From positions 1-43,158 of the forward strand of contig JBCDBH010000004.1 in assembly GCA_039184055.1 (NCBI GenBank): a stretch of 43,158 nucleotides of DNA, in the 5' to 3' direction. Numbering within the stretch: position 1 is the first letter of the stretch; each line of letters begins with the position of its first letter. Below are positions 33,110-41,142 of this stretch, piece after piece. The DNA comes from JBCDBH01 sp039184055. Lineage in GTDB: Bacteria; Acidobacteriota; Thermoanaerobaculia; Multivoradales; J023. The notes under the pieces are model-generated. The model saw nothing but the letters and a program-made list of their open reading frames with translations. It had not been told where the DNA came from and did no database searches. Made by a program: the position numbers and the translations under genes.

Positions 33110-34383
33110 CACGCCACCTCGAGAGCCGCCACGCGACGATCGAGCGCGGCAACGACTCGTAAGCCACTGCGCACCCCGTCTTCATGAAAACCCCAACCCC
33201 AATACGCGCCGCAGAAATGCAGCCGATCGACACCGGAGATGTCCTCCCACCGGCGCTGTGCGGCAACACTCGTCGAGTTGAACAGTGGATGCGCAAACAC
33301 CCGTCGTTCGATCACCGACTCGGGGTCGATGGCGTCACCGCTATTGAGGCTGACGAAATACTGCCGGGTGGTGTCGAGCGATTGAAGGTTGTTCATCCAG
33401 TACGTCAAGCGTACCGGTCGTGATCGCTCACGATCCGAGCCTTCGACGAGGCAATTCCAGCTCGCCCAGGCGCGTTTCCGTTGCGGCATGAGTCGCTCAT
33501 CGGTGTGCAACACCACTTCGTTGTCCTGGTAGGGAATCGCTCCGAGAATCGCGCGCTCGCTATCGGTTGGCCGATCGATCATCGCCAAGGCTTGATCGCT
33601 ATGCGTCGCGATGATCACTTCGTCGACGTTGACCGTATCGCCACGCCTGGTAGTCAGCTCGACCCCTGAGCCGGGCAGACGCCGCACGTTCTCGATCGGG
33701 CTGTTCAGATGAATACGCCGGTCACCGAGACGTTTGGCGATCGCTCGAACGTAGGTCTGTGAGCCTCCCGAAACGACCCGCCACGGTGGCTGATTGCGGA
33801 TCTGCAGCAAGCCGTGATTGGAAAGGAACGTCGCAAGTGTTCGGGCCGGATATTCAAGGACCCGCGAAGGATCCGTCGACCAAACGGCCGCCAGCATCGG
33901 GATGATGAACCAATCGACCACCGGACCGTCGAGCCGGTGGCGTTCGAGCAGCTCGCCCATGGTCGGCTCGTCGCCCGTGGTGTCGAGAACGCTCCGAGCG
34001 ATGCGATTGAATCGCACGATTCCGCTGAGCATCCGCCAGAATTTGGGCCGAGCTAGGTTTCGACGCTGTGCGAATAGCTGACGCGCCGAGCTCGCATACT
34101 CGACCGAGCCGTCGGCCGTCCGCACGCTCAGTCCCATATCGCTCAGCTGCGTGGCTACACCCAACTCGTCGAGCAACTCGATGAACCTGGGATAGGTTGC
34201 GCGGTTGTAGACGATGAAACCCATATCGACGGAGCACGGCCGGCCATCATCGTCGACTTCGACTGTGTGCGTATGCCCTCCCAGGCTCGGGGCCGCTTCG
34301 AAAAGCAAGACATCGTGGCGCTCCGCCAACCGGAGTGCCGCCACCAAGCCAGAGATTCCACTACCTACGACAGCAATTCGCAT
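33109..34383 (-). CDS. FAD-dependent amine-oxidase-like flavoprotein (COG2907 type)
   Basis: 424 residues. The dinucleotide-binding motif RIAVVGSGISGLVAALRLAE is followed by GGHTHTVEVDDDGRPCSVDMGFIVYN, typical of the NAD(P)-binding protein subgroup next to DUF1365 and CFA synthase. GDTVNVDEVIIATHSDQAL and the C-terminal LHFCGAYWGWGFHEDGVRSG complete the FAD fold. Relatives include phytoene desaturases and amine oxidases, so oxidation or desaturation of an acyl chain or lipid is plausible. AGGAG precedes ATG at 34383. The gap to the upstream gene is 33 bp, the only real gap in the operon. Confidence 0.92.
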   Translation of the reverse strand: MRIAVVGSGISGLVAALRLAERHDVLLFEAAPSLGGHTHTVEVDDDGRPCSVDMGFIVYNRATYPRFIELLDELGVATQLSDMGLSVRTADGSVEYASSARQLFAQRRNLARPKFWRMLSGIVRFNRIARSVLDTTGDEPTMGELLERHRLDGPVVDWFIIPMLAAVWSTDPSRVLEYPARTLATFLSNHGLLQIRNQPPWRVVSGGSQTYVRAIAKRLGDRRIHLNSPIENVRRLPGSGVELTTRRGDTVNVDEVIIATHSDQALAMIDRPTDSERAILGAIPYQDNEVVLHTDERLMPQRKRAWASWNCLVEGSDRERSRPVRLTYWMNNLQSLDTTRQYFVSLNSGDAIDPESVIERRVFAHPLFNSTSVAAQRRWEDISGVDRLHFCGAYWGWGFHEDGVRSGLRVVAALDRRVAALEVA

Positions 34384-34416
34384 CCAGTCTCCTTCACTCG
34401 GAGACTTCGTTATCGT

Positions 34417-35208
34417 TCAATGCTTGGATTTTGGAAACCATGGCACGAACGCTGGCGTCCGCTCGATGTAGTCGCGATACGCGGGACGCCGTTCTCCGAT
34501 GTCCTTTTCGAGCAACGATACACCCGAAACCTTGAGTAGGAAAAAGGTCATCAGGATGGGTGCGGGAAGCGTCATCCAGCCATGGGGTGTATCGAGCGCG
34601 ATGATGTAGAACGCCCACCATTGGAGACAGTCACCAAAATAGTTGGGATGACGCGTATAGCGCCAGAAACCCGTGTCCATGACCTTGCCCCGATTATCGG
34701 GATTCGCCTTGAAGCGGGCCAGCTGCCAGTCACCACCGGCCTCGAACGCAAAGCCGATCAGCCACAACGCGACACCGATCACTTCCCAATAGCCCCACCC
34801 TGGACGACCGGGTTCGAGCTGCGCCACCCAATGCGGCGCGGAGATCACCAGCACCAACACGCCTTGGAGGTAGAAGATCATCGGTAGGCTGCGCCACCAG
34901 AACACATTGGGTTCACGGGCGCGCATCTTGGCGTATCGCCGATCTTCCCCCTTGCCCCAATTCCGCACGAACAAATAGATCCCGAGACGGAGCCCCCACA
35001 CCGTGACCAGGACCAACAACACGAGATGGTGGATGTCCATCTCGGGCCCGTGGGCTCGGTAGATCCAGGCCACCAAAACGAACGCCGGTCCCCAGCCGAT
35101 ATCGACCACGCTGGCGTCACGTCGCCAGAGGCTCACCAGCCAGAAAAGTGTCATGTAGATCAGCACCGCCAAGGAGGCGGTCAACGCGGCGGACATCAAC
35201 GGGCTCAT
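34417..35208 (-). CDS. DUF1295 membrane protein (steroid 5-alpha-reductase-like)
   Basis: 263 residues with about six hydrophobic helices. SVVDIGWGPAFVLVAWIYRA near the N-terminus and the C-terminal GKVMDTGFWRYTRHPNYFGDCLQWWAFYI are the DUF1295 signatures. The latter part resembles the NADPH-binding region of steroid 5-alpha-reductases and isoprenylcysteine methyltransferases. It may reduce a lipid double bond; there is no direct proof. ATG at 35208 overlaps the stop of the epimerase-like gene by 4 bp. Confidence 0.9.
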   Translation of the reverse strand: MSPLMSAALTASLAVLIYMTLFWLVSLWRRDASVVDIGWGPAFVLVAWIYRAHGPEMDIHHLVLLVLVTVWGLRLGIYLFVRNWGKGEDRRYAKMRAREPNVFWWRSLPMIFYLQGVLVLVISAPHWVAQLEPGRPGWGYWEVIGVALWLIGFAFEAGGDWQLARFKANPDNRGKVMDTGFWRYTRHPNYFGDCLQWWAFYIIALDTPHGWMTLPAPILMTFFLLKVSGVSLLEKDIGERRPAYRDYIERTPAFVPWFPKSKH

Positions 35209-36593
35209 GATGAAGACACTCCTACGTCACGACCGAGTACGTGACCGAGGGCGGTCGAGGCATCGGGATGGCGGAACCGGAATCCGATCTCCTGGAGACG
35301 CCGGGGCACGACATGGAGATCGGCGAGAACCGTCTCGCTGGCCTTCTCGGCACCCACCAAGGTATCGACGGCAAGTTGTGGCACACGCGCAAAGGCGGGT
35401 CGACGGAGCACACGACCGAGAATCTGAGCAAAACGCCGCTGGGAAATCACCTCGGGTGCGGTCAGATTGACGGGCCCGGACAGTTCATCGTTCATCAACG
35501 CGACCAGAATCGCGCTCGCCGCGTCGTCGATCGAGATCCAGCTCAGCATCTGATCGCCGCTCCCGAGCGCGCCGCCCATGCCGACCTGTGCGCTCGGCAG
35601 CATGGCCGCCAAGGCTCCGCCTTGCGGAGAGAGCACGACACCCAGACGAAGCTGGACCGTCCTCATGCCGAGGCTTTCGGCCGCGATGACCTCCGCTTCC
35701 CAATCCCGCACGACATCAGCGAGGAATCCTTCGCCATCGGGAGCGGAGTCCTCATCGTGCGGTCCTCCACCCTGCCGGTAGACGCTCATACCCGAAGCCG
35801 AGACCAGCACGCCGGGTGGGTTCTCGAGCTGGGCCAGCGACTGCACCAGGTTCTTCATCGCGTCGACACGACTCGAGCGGATCAACTTCTTGAAACGTGG
35901 CGTCCATCGACCATCGTTGATACCCGCGCCAGCCAGGTATACCAACGCGTCGACCCCTTCGAGATCGGCGGGTCGCGCAACGCCATTCGCCGGATCCCAC
36001 GTCACCTCGTCGGCGGCTTTCGCCTGGCGTCGCACCAATCGCAGAACTCGATGACCACCCGTGGTCAACAAAGCACTCAGCACTCGGCCGACCATGCCAC
36101 CCGCGCCAGCGATCGCGACGGTCAAACGCTCTCGATCGCGAAAGTCGGCGTGTAGCTGCAGATCCTCACGGGTCGTCGCGTGGCGGTAGCGAAACACACG
36201 CTCCAGATCACCGCGTACCGAGCCCGCGCCGAGGCTCCCGAGGATGCCGAGTGGCAGCTTGAAATCGAGCTCATCGTGAAGACGGCTATGTGAATCGTCG
36301 ATCGCTTCAAACCGATGGCGATGATGCCAGTGCGCGAAGGGACCGGACAACTGGACATCGACGAATTGGCCTGGTGGCTCGACGTCGCGATGCTCGGCAA
36401 CCCACGTAATCGGTACCGGACCCTTGTATAGACGGAAGGTCGCTCGTGAGCCGTTCTCCACCGGTCCTGGCTCGAGCATTTCGATTCTCTGCCATGGTGG
36501 GGTCAAACGCCCGAACGCACCCTCGCGCAGGTGCCAGGCCCAGGCCTCGTTCTGGTCGACCGGTAGATCAACCGATGACGTAAAACGGCTCAT
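35205..36593 (-). CDS. SRPBCC domain fused to TIGR01777-type SDR epimerase
   Basis: 462 residues. Residues about 1-150 form an SRPBCC ligand-binding domain (TSSVDLPVDQNEAWAWHLREGAFGRLTPPW, later FAHWHHRHRFEAIDD). Residues about 157-455 form a Rossmann-fold extended SDR with IAGAGGMVGRVLSALLTTGGH, LVYLAGAGINDGRW, VLVSASGMSVY and WISIDDAASAI, matching the TIGR01777 family (YfcH/SDR39U1). The C-terminal DUF1731-like segment RVPQLAVDTLVGAEKASETVLADLHVVP is present. It is the first gene of the operon, with GAGGAG before ATG and a 353-bp divergent region upstream. The fused domain probably presents a hydrophobic substrate to the SDR. Confidence 0.9.
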   Translation of the reverse strand: MSRFTSSVDLPVDQNEAWAWHLREGAFGRLTPPWQRIEMLEPGPVENGSRATFRLYKGPVPITWVAEHRDVEPPGQFVDVQLSGPFAHWHHRHRFEAIDDSHSRLHDELDFKLPLGILGSLGAGSVRGDLERVFRYRHATTREDLQLHADFRDRERLTVAIAGAGGMVGRVLSALLTTGGHRVLRLVRRQAKAADEVTWDPANGVARPADLEGVDALVYLAGAGINDGRWTPRFKKLIRSSRVDAMKNLVQSLAQLENPPGVLVSASGMSVYRQGGGPHDEDSAPDGEGFLADVVRDWEAEVIAAESLGMRTVQLRLGVVLSPQGGALAAMLPSAQVGMGGALGSGDQMLSWISIDDAASAILVALMNDELSGPVNLTAPEVISQRRFAQILGRVLRRPAFARVPQLAVDTLVGAEKASETVLADLHVVPRRLQEIGFRFRHPDASTALGHVLGRDVGVSSS

Positions 36594-36759
36594 ACCGCAT
36601 CTCCTCGTTTTCGTGTACCGGGTTTGGCACGCAGTGTTTCCGTACGATCGTCGCCGATCGATCGACCGACCGCCTAGCCGTCAAAGACCCACCATGCACG
36701 CACGCGACATTTCGGCCAAGACGACCCCAACCCAGCTTGAGAAAACGCTCATTTCGATC

Positions 36760-36788
36760 ACCCTATGGTGCCCTACTCCACGAGTCAA
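36760..36788 (-). promoter_or_regulatory. Candidate promoter of the lipid-modification operon
   Basis: On the minus strand TTGACT (36788-36783) and TAGGGT (36765-36760) are 17 bp apart. The -10 match is weak, as would be expected of an activated or repressed promoter. The leader to the first start codon would be about 160 nt. Confidence 0.35.
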
Positions 36789-36859
36789 GCAAGCCTTGGC
36801 TGTCCGTACTGCTTCTGCGATACTCGGGTGGCAGGGCGGTTTCTTCTCGGATCGAGGAC

Positions 36860-36919
36860 TGAACTCCCCCCATCCACTCGTCCCTTCGTGACGAACGTTC
36901 AAGTGGGTTCACTATGAAC
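36860..36919. promoter_or_regulatory. Cluster of TGAAC/GTTCA half-sites, candidate operator
   Basis: Within 60 bp: TGAAC at 36860, the palindrome GAACGTTC at 36893-36900 (continuing to GTTCA at 36901), GTTCA at 36907 and TGAAC at 36915. The last two make the 13-bp palindrome GTTCA-CTA-TGAAC. The two GTTCA copies are 10 bp apart, one helical turn. The cluster lies upstream of the preferred start of the MerR-type gene, in the divergent region 36594-36946, in which I find no gene. Confidence 0.45.
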
Positions 36920-36946
36920 GTGATCCAAACGAAGCGGGAAGGCCAC

Positions 36947-37858
36947 ATGCTGAACAAAGATCAAAACGTTCAACTCGATCACAACAGCCAGATTCGGCTT
37001 CTATCGCCGCGCGATCTGGCCGAAGCGATCGGAGTTAGCGAGTCGTCTGTCAAACGTTGGGCGGACGACAAGCGCATCCGCGCGACCCGCACTGCTGGTG
37101 GGCATCGTCGGATCTCGGTCACCGAGGCCATACGGTTTGTTCGTGAGTCTCGAACCTCGCTGGTCAAACCCGGCATTCTCGGTCTTCCCGCAGCTCCCTC
37201 GCCGGCATCTCTCGCGGATACGAGCGACACCACCGAGCAGCTTTACGACTACCTAGCAGACGGCGCGAGCTCCCAAGCACGGGGCTTGGTCGTATCGCTC
37301 TACCTCGGCGGCGCCTCGGTGGCGGAAATCATCGATGGACCGATCACCGGTGCCATGAAAGAGCTCGGTCGCTTGTGGCGCCACGAAACACGCGGCATCT
37401 TCGTCGAGCATCGCGCGACCGATCTATGTGTGCAGGCACTCAACCAGCTTCGCCTGATGATCGCGGTCGACGAGACCGCGCCCATCGCGGTTGGCGGAGC
37501 GCCCGCTGGAGATCCCTACACCATCCCGTCGCTCTGCGCGGCCTTGGTGCTCATGGCGGAGGGGTATCAAGCCGTCAACCTCGGCGCCGATACGCCTTTC
37601 GCCACGCTCGAAAACGCCGCCGACGAGCTGGCACCTCGAATCGTGTGGTTGAGCCTGTCCAGCGGCTCCAACAACTCGGAGCTCTCCGCGTCGATCAACC
37701 GCCTGACCACCCATCTCCACCGCCGTGGAACCACCCTCGTGGTCGGCGGGCGAGTGCGAGGTACATTGGCCCTCGAATCGAGCCCCAATCTCCTCGTGGG
37801 TGGGTCAATGGCCGAGCTTGCCGCGTTTGCACGTGGCCTGCTGCTCGCGGGTCACTGA
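36947..37858 (+). CDS. MerR-type regulator with B12-binding-like domain (CarH/LitR family), axial His missing
   Basis: 303 residues. An N-terminal MerR helix-turn-helix (LLSPRDLAEAIGVSESSVKRWADDKRIRATRTAGGHRRISVTEAIRF in outline) is followed by a four-helix cap domain. The cap has the W-x9-EH motif of B12 photoreceptors (LWRHETRGIFVEH). The Rossmann-like domain has LGADTP and VVGG in place. Where cobalamin proteins have (E/D)xHxxG, this one reads DPYTIP, so the cobalt-ligating His is Tyr and the Gly is Pro. GGGAAGG before ATG at 36947 supports that start; an in-frame ATG at 36914 falls inside the palindrome. It is divergent from the lipid operon and probably controls it. Confidence 0.85.
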   Translation: MLNKDQNVQLDHNSQIRLLSPRDLAEAIGVSESSVKRWADDKRIRATRTAGGHRRISVTEAIRFVRESRTSLVKPGILGLPAAPSPASLADTSDTTEQLYDYLADGASSQARGLVVSLYLGGASVAEIIDGPITGAMKELGRLWRHETRGIFVEHRATDLCVQALNQLRLMIAVDETAPIAVGGAPAGDPYTIPSLCAALVLMAEGYQAVNLGADTPFATLENAADELAPRIVWLSLSSGSNNSELSASINRLTTHLHRRGTTLVVGGRVRGTLALESSPNLLVGGSMAELAAFARGLLLAGH

Positions 37859-37937
37859 GCCACATCCCGGCCGACAAGACGGCAACGCCTCTTTCACGGT
37901 TCCGCTCGCCCGATCCCTTGTGATAAAACCGCCTCTT

Positions 37938-37961
37938 GATGGCCACCCAAACGTGGCCATC
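37938..37961. promoter_or_regulatory. Perfect 9-bp inverted repeat between the MerR-type gene and rocD
   Basis: GATGGCCAC (37938-37946) and GTGGCCATC (37953-37961) are separated by CCAAAC. No T-run follows, so it is either a terminator-like stem for the regulator gene or an operator of rocD. Confidence 0.4.
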
Positions 37962-38058
37962 GACGGGTCGACTTTGCTCCCCGTCCTGGTACATCAACAC
38001 TGCCTTCCAGGAAACACGCCGACCGCGTCCAGCTGTCGAGCTCGACGGAGGAGAACAC

Positions 38059-39309
38059 ATGAACACAGCGGATTTCATTGCACTCGAAGAGCACTACGGT
38101 GCTCACAACTACCATCCCTTGGATGTCGTCATCGATCGTGGTGAGGGTGTGTGGGTGTGGGATGTCGACGGAAAGAAATACCTCGACATGCTTGCCGCCT
38201 ACTCGGCGGTCAACCAGGGCCACTGCCATCCGGCAATCGTCAAAGCGTTGCTCGATCAGGCTCCACGTCTAACGCTCACCTCGCGAGCCTTCCGCAACGA
38301 CAAGCTACCCTTGTTCTACAAACAGCTTTGCGACCTCACCGGGTTTCAACGCGTCCTGCCGATGAACACGGGCGCCGAGGCGGTCGAAACGGCGATCAAA
38401 GCGGCCCGCAAATGGGCGTACGAGAAGAAAGGCGTGGCCAACAACCAAGCCGAGATCTTGGTCTTCGACCAGAACTTCCACGGCCGCACCACCACGATCG
38501 TCGGTTTCTCCTCGGACGAGGAGTACAAACACGGCTTCGGACCGTTCGCCCCGGGCTTCCGGATCCTTCCCTACGGCGATATCGATGCCGTGGCGAAGGC
38601 GATTCACGCCAACACCGCCGCCGTGCTGATCGAGCCGATCCAAGGTGAAGGTGGAATCATCATTCCTCCGGATGGCTATCTCAAGCAGCTCCGCGAGCTG
38701 ACCACCGAACATCGCGTGCTCCTCATGGTCGACGAGATCCAGAGCGGTCTCGGACGCACGGGCCGCCTCTTCGCCTACGAGCACGAGGACATTCGCCCGG
38801 ACGTGGTGATCATCGGCAAAGCCCTGTCGGGTGGCGCGTATCCGGTCTCGGCCATGCTCGCCGACGATACGGTGATGGATGTCTTCAGCCCGGGCACACA
38901 CGGCTCCACCTACGGCGGCAACCCCGTGGCGGCGACCGTGGCCTCGGCGGCGCTCGACATCCTGGTGAACGAGAAGCTGATCGAACGCTCAGACGAGCTC
39001 GGCACCTACGCCACCGAGCGTCTCCAAGCGCTCGACTCGCCCTATATTCACGAGGTTCGTGGTCGCGGCCTGTGGATCGCCGTCGAGCTGAAACACGAGC
39101 TCGGTGGCGCGCGGCGCTTCTGCGAAGAGCTGGAGCGGCGCGGTGTGCTGTGCAAAGAGACCCACGAGCACGTCATTCGGATCGCGCCGCCTTTGGTGAT
39201 CGAGCGTGCCGAGCTCGACTGGGGACTCGAGCAGATCGAGGCCGTACTCACCGATCCGTCTCTCGCTTCGGGAAAACGACAGCCGAGCGAGGCCGTCAGC
39301 GCCGGTTGA
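38059..39309 (+). CDS. rocD: Ornithine aminotransferase (ornithine-oxo-acid transaminase)
   Basis: 416 residues. This PLP enzyme converts ornithine and 2-oxoglutarate to glutamate semialdehyde and glutamate, linking arginine and proline metabolism. EEHYGAHNYHPLDVVI near the N-terminus and LDMLAAYSAVNQGHCHP are specific to ornithine aminotransferases. VLPMNTGAEAVETAIKAARKW, the PLP-Asp motif VDEIQSGLGRTG and the Schiff-base Lys in IIGKALSGG follow. ATG at 38059 has GGAGGAGA upstream; the frame is open to 37936 but that part is unconserved. It appears monocistronic. Confidence 0.95.
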   Translation: MNTADFIALEEHYGAHNYHPLDVVIDRGEGVWVWDVDGKKYLDMLAAYSAVNQGHCHPAIVKALLDQAPRLTLTSRAFRNDKLPLFYKQLCDLTGFQRVLPMNTGAEAVETAIKAARKWAYEKKGVANNQAEILVFDQNFHGRTTTIVGFSSDEEYKHGFGPFAPGFRILPYGDIDAVAKAIHANTAAVLIEPIQGEGGIIIPPDGYLKQLRELTTEHRVLLMVDEIQSGLGRTGRLFAYEHEDIRPDVVIIGKALSGGAYPVSAMLADDTVMDVFSPGTHGSTYGGNPVAATVASAALDILVNEKLIERSDELGTYATERLQALDSPYIHEVRGRGLWIAVELKHELGGARRFCEELERRGVLCKETHEHVIRIAPPLVIERAELDWGLEQIEAVLTDPSLASGKRQPSEAVSAG

Positions 39310-39323
39310 TCCGGCCGTGAGGG

Positions 39324-41018
39324 TCAGCGGCTCAGGACCACCTCGAGTTGCTGACCACGTGTCCTGACCTCGCGGATTTCCGTCGCGGGATCCGCGAGGT
39401 CGAGCACGACATGCAGCTCATTCCCTGAAGCTCTCCGGTGAAAGCCGGTGCGCAGTCGTGACACCAGCGGATCACCGACCGCCATCACGCTTCTCGCCCA
39501 CTGCCGGTCGATGCCGCGCAGCCGCACGACTTCGCGTGGATCCCCGCCCGCCAATCGAAAATGGTCGTAGCGTCCCGATTCGATCCGCCCATCGAGGGTG
39601 ATCGAGACGATCAAACTGGCGCCATCACGACGCCAGGTGATATCCGTGACCCGCGAAAACGCGCGGCTCGTCACCGGCGGCGGCGGTGGAGGTGGCGATG
39701 CCGGTGGCGCGGTGGGTTGAGCGCTAACGGGTGGATCGGGTTCCTCCCCTGCCGGTGCTTCACGTAAGCCGAGATCGGCGAGCACCCGATCCGACACGGC
39801 TGGCGATGAAGACTTGGCCTCCCCCGGGGTCTGACGATCAACCTCTTCGACCAGGGTCGAGTCTGGCCGACGCTCGGACGTACCCGAGTCGCGAGACGGA
39901 ACGGTCCGCTCGGCCGTCGGCGGCGCTTCGGTAGCTGGCTCCTCGGCTTCCGGCTGATCTCTTCCCATCGCTTCATCGGTCGATGACGACGGCGACAGCT
40001 CGACGGGTTGCGGCGGAGGCGTCTCCGAGTCACCGAGGAAGGTCTGGAAGAGGAAGTAGCCGAGTACCGCCAGCAGGGCCAGCAACACGACACCGATGAC
40101 GATCTTGGGAGATTTCGGCGAACGCTGGCGCCGTCGGCTTCCACGACCTCGTTTGGGCCGACCCGCCGTGCTCATCGACGCCAGGTCATCACGCTCGTCC
40201 AGCGTGGCCACACCAGCTTCGGGACGCCCCGCTTCATCATCGTCGGCAAACGATGTCTCGGTATAAGACCTCTCTGTCGCGTGCCGAGACTCCAACGGTG
40301 GCGAAGTGGACGAATAGGAAGCCTCTTCCTCCTCTCCTGTCGACCAGTCGAGCGGCAGTTGAGGCGTCAAGGCTGATGCTCGTCCCACCGCGGTGTCGGT
40401 TGCCTCGATTCCGGGGGCGACTTCGGGTGCCAACGATTCAGCTGGATCCGACGTGACCCGCGAGTCATAGCTTGCACGCGGGTCGGGAAAGACCTCATCG
40501 GTGTGCTCCCCCAGCCCATCGACCTCAGTCTCGGGTTCCGTCGCGCCCCATGACTCTCGAGGCGCCGGCTCCACTGCACCGCCGCCGATCACACCCACAT
40601 CCGCCGGGGGCGTGGGTACCGGCTCGACCGCGGGGCGCGCACCGGGAAGCTCACGACGTTCGAGTCGTTCTTTGATGTGCTGGCTGACGAGCTTGAAGAT
40701 CAGCTGGCGATCTTGTTGCTCCAGATAGCGGAATTTGATTCCCATCCCTGGAGCCTCGCCAGCGCGCTGACTGGGCCGCATCCAAATCACTTCGCCCAGA
40801 CCGCGGATCGCTTGTTCCTCGGATAGGTGAAGCTCGAAACGGACCAGCGTTTCTTGCGGACGAACATCTTCGGCGCGAACGAACATGCCACCGATCGAGA
40901 TGTTCTCGCAGACACCTTCACCGATATCGATGGAGTCGTCGAATTGGAGTCGAACAGGCTGGCCGACGGGGGCGCGTGTCGCTCCCCGTTGAGGGGTGTG
41001 TTGATTCGATTTTGTCAT
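39324..41018 (-). CDS. PilZ domain - transmembrane helix - periplasmic AMIN domain protein
   Basis: 564 residues. The N-terminal PilZ domain (about 10-110) has both c-di-GMP binding motifs, RGATR at 11-15 and NISIGG at 39-44. A long acidic Pro/Ser/Glu linker (about 125-295) follows, then a basic patch RGRGSRRRQRS and one membrane helix at about 306-328. After a second Pro-rich linker (PPPPPPP) the C-terminal AMIN-like domain (about 455-564) begins at VTDITWRRDGASLIVSITLDG and ends with VVLDLADPATEIREVRTRGQQLEVVLSR in outline. The topology puts PilZ in the cytoplasm and AMIN in the periplasm, so it could carry a c-di-GMP signal to the cell wall, a secretin or pilus machinery. It is monocistronic. 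Confidence 0.85.
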   Translation of the reverse strand: MTKSNQHTPQRGATRAPVGQPVRLQFDDSIDIGEGVCENISIGGMFVRAEDVRPQETLVRFELHLSEEQAIRGLGEVIWMRPSQRAGEAPGMGIKFRYLEQQDRQLIFKLVSQHIKERLERRELPGARPAVEPVPTPPADVGVIGGGAVEPAPRESWGATEPETEVDGLGEHTDEVFPDPRASYDSRVTSDPAESLAPEVAPGIEATDTAVGRASALTPQLPLDWSTGEEEEASYSSTSPPLESRHATERSYTETSFADDDEAGRPEAGVATLDERDDLASMSTAGRPKRGRGSRRRQRSPKSPKIVIGVVLLALLAVLGYFLFQTFLGDSETPPPQPVELSPSSSTDEAMGRDQPEAEEPATEAPPTAERTVPSRDSGTSERRPDSTLVEEVDRQTPGEAKSSSPAVSDRVLADLGLREAPAGEEPDPPVSAQPTAPPASPPPPPPPVTSRAFSRVTDITWRRDGASLIVSITLDGRIESGRYDHFRLAGGDPREVVRLRGIDRQWARSVMAVGDPLVSRLRTGFHRRASGNELHVVLDLADPATEIREVRTRGQQLEVVLSR

Positions 41019-41057
41019 CCGTACTCAGAAGAAGCTCTCTCCCGTGTCTATCGTAAC

Positions 41058-41099
41058 GTACGAGGCGTCGATATCTCGTACAACCCGTGTATCTCGTAC
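41058..41099. promoter_or_regulatory. Triple CTCGTAC motif in the divergent promoter region
   Basis: GTACGAG (41058-41064) and CTCGTAC (41075-41081) form an inverted repeat, and a third CTCGTAC lies at 41093-41099. The second and third sit in an 11-bp direct repeat, TATCTCGTACA, with an 18-bp period. They lie in the 124 bp between the PilZ-AMIN gene and the Nudix-lactamase fusion gene. Confidence 0.45.
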
Positions 41100-41142
41100 A
41101 GCCTGTCTTTCCTCATGCTGCCGTCCCTGGTAGAAAGACGAT

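Noticed and set aside
36914..36946. Earlier ATG for the MerR-type regulator
   Set aside because: It has a poor ribosome binding site and lies within the GTTCA-CTA-TGAAC palindrome, while ATG at 36947 has GGGAAGG upstream. It remains possible.
39301..39315. GCCGG-TTGAT-CCGGC hairpin at the end of rocD as a terminator
   Set aside because: The stem is only 5 bp, overlaps the stop codon and is not followed by a T-run.
41041..41110. CRISPR-like repeats upstream of the Nudix-lactamase gene
   Set aside because: The repeat unit is 7-11 bp with an 18-bp period and only two or three copies, with no cas genes; it fits a regulatory site instead.
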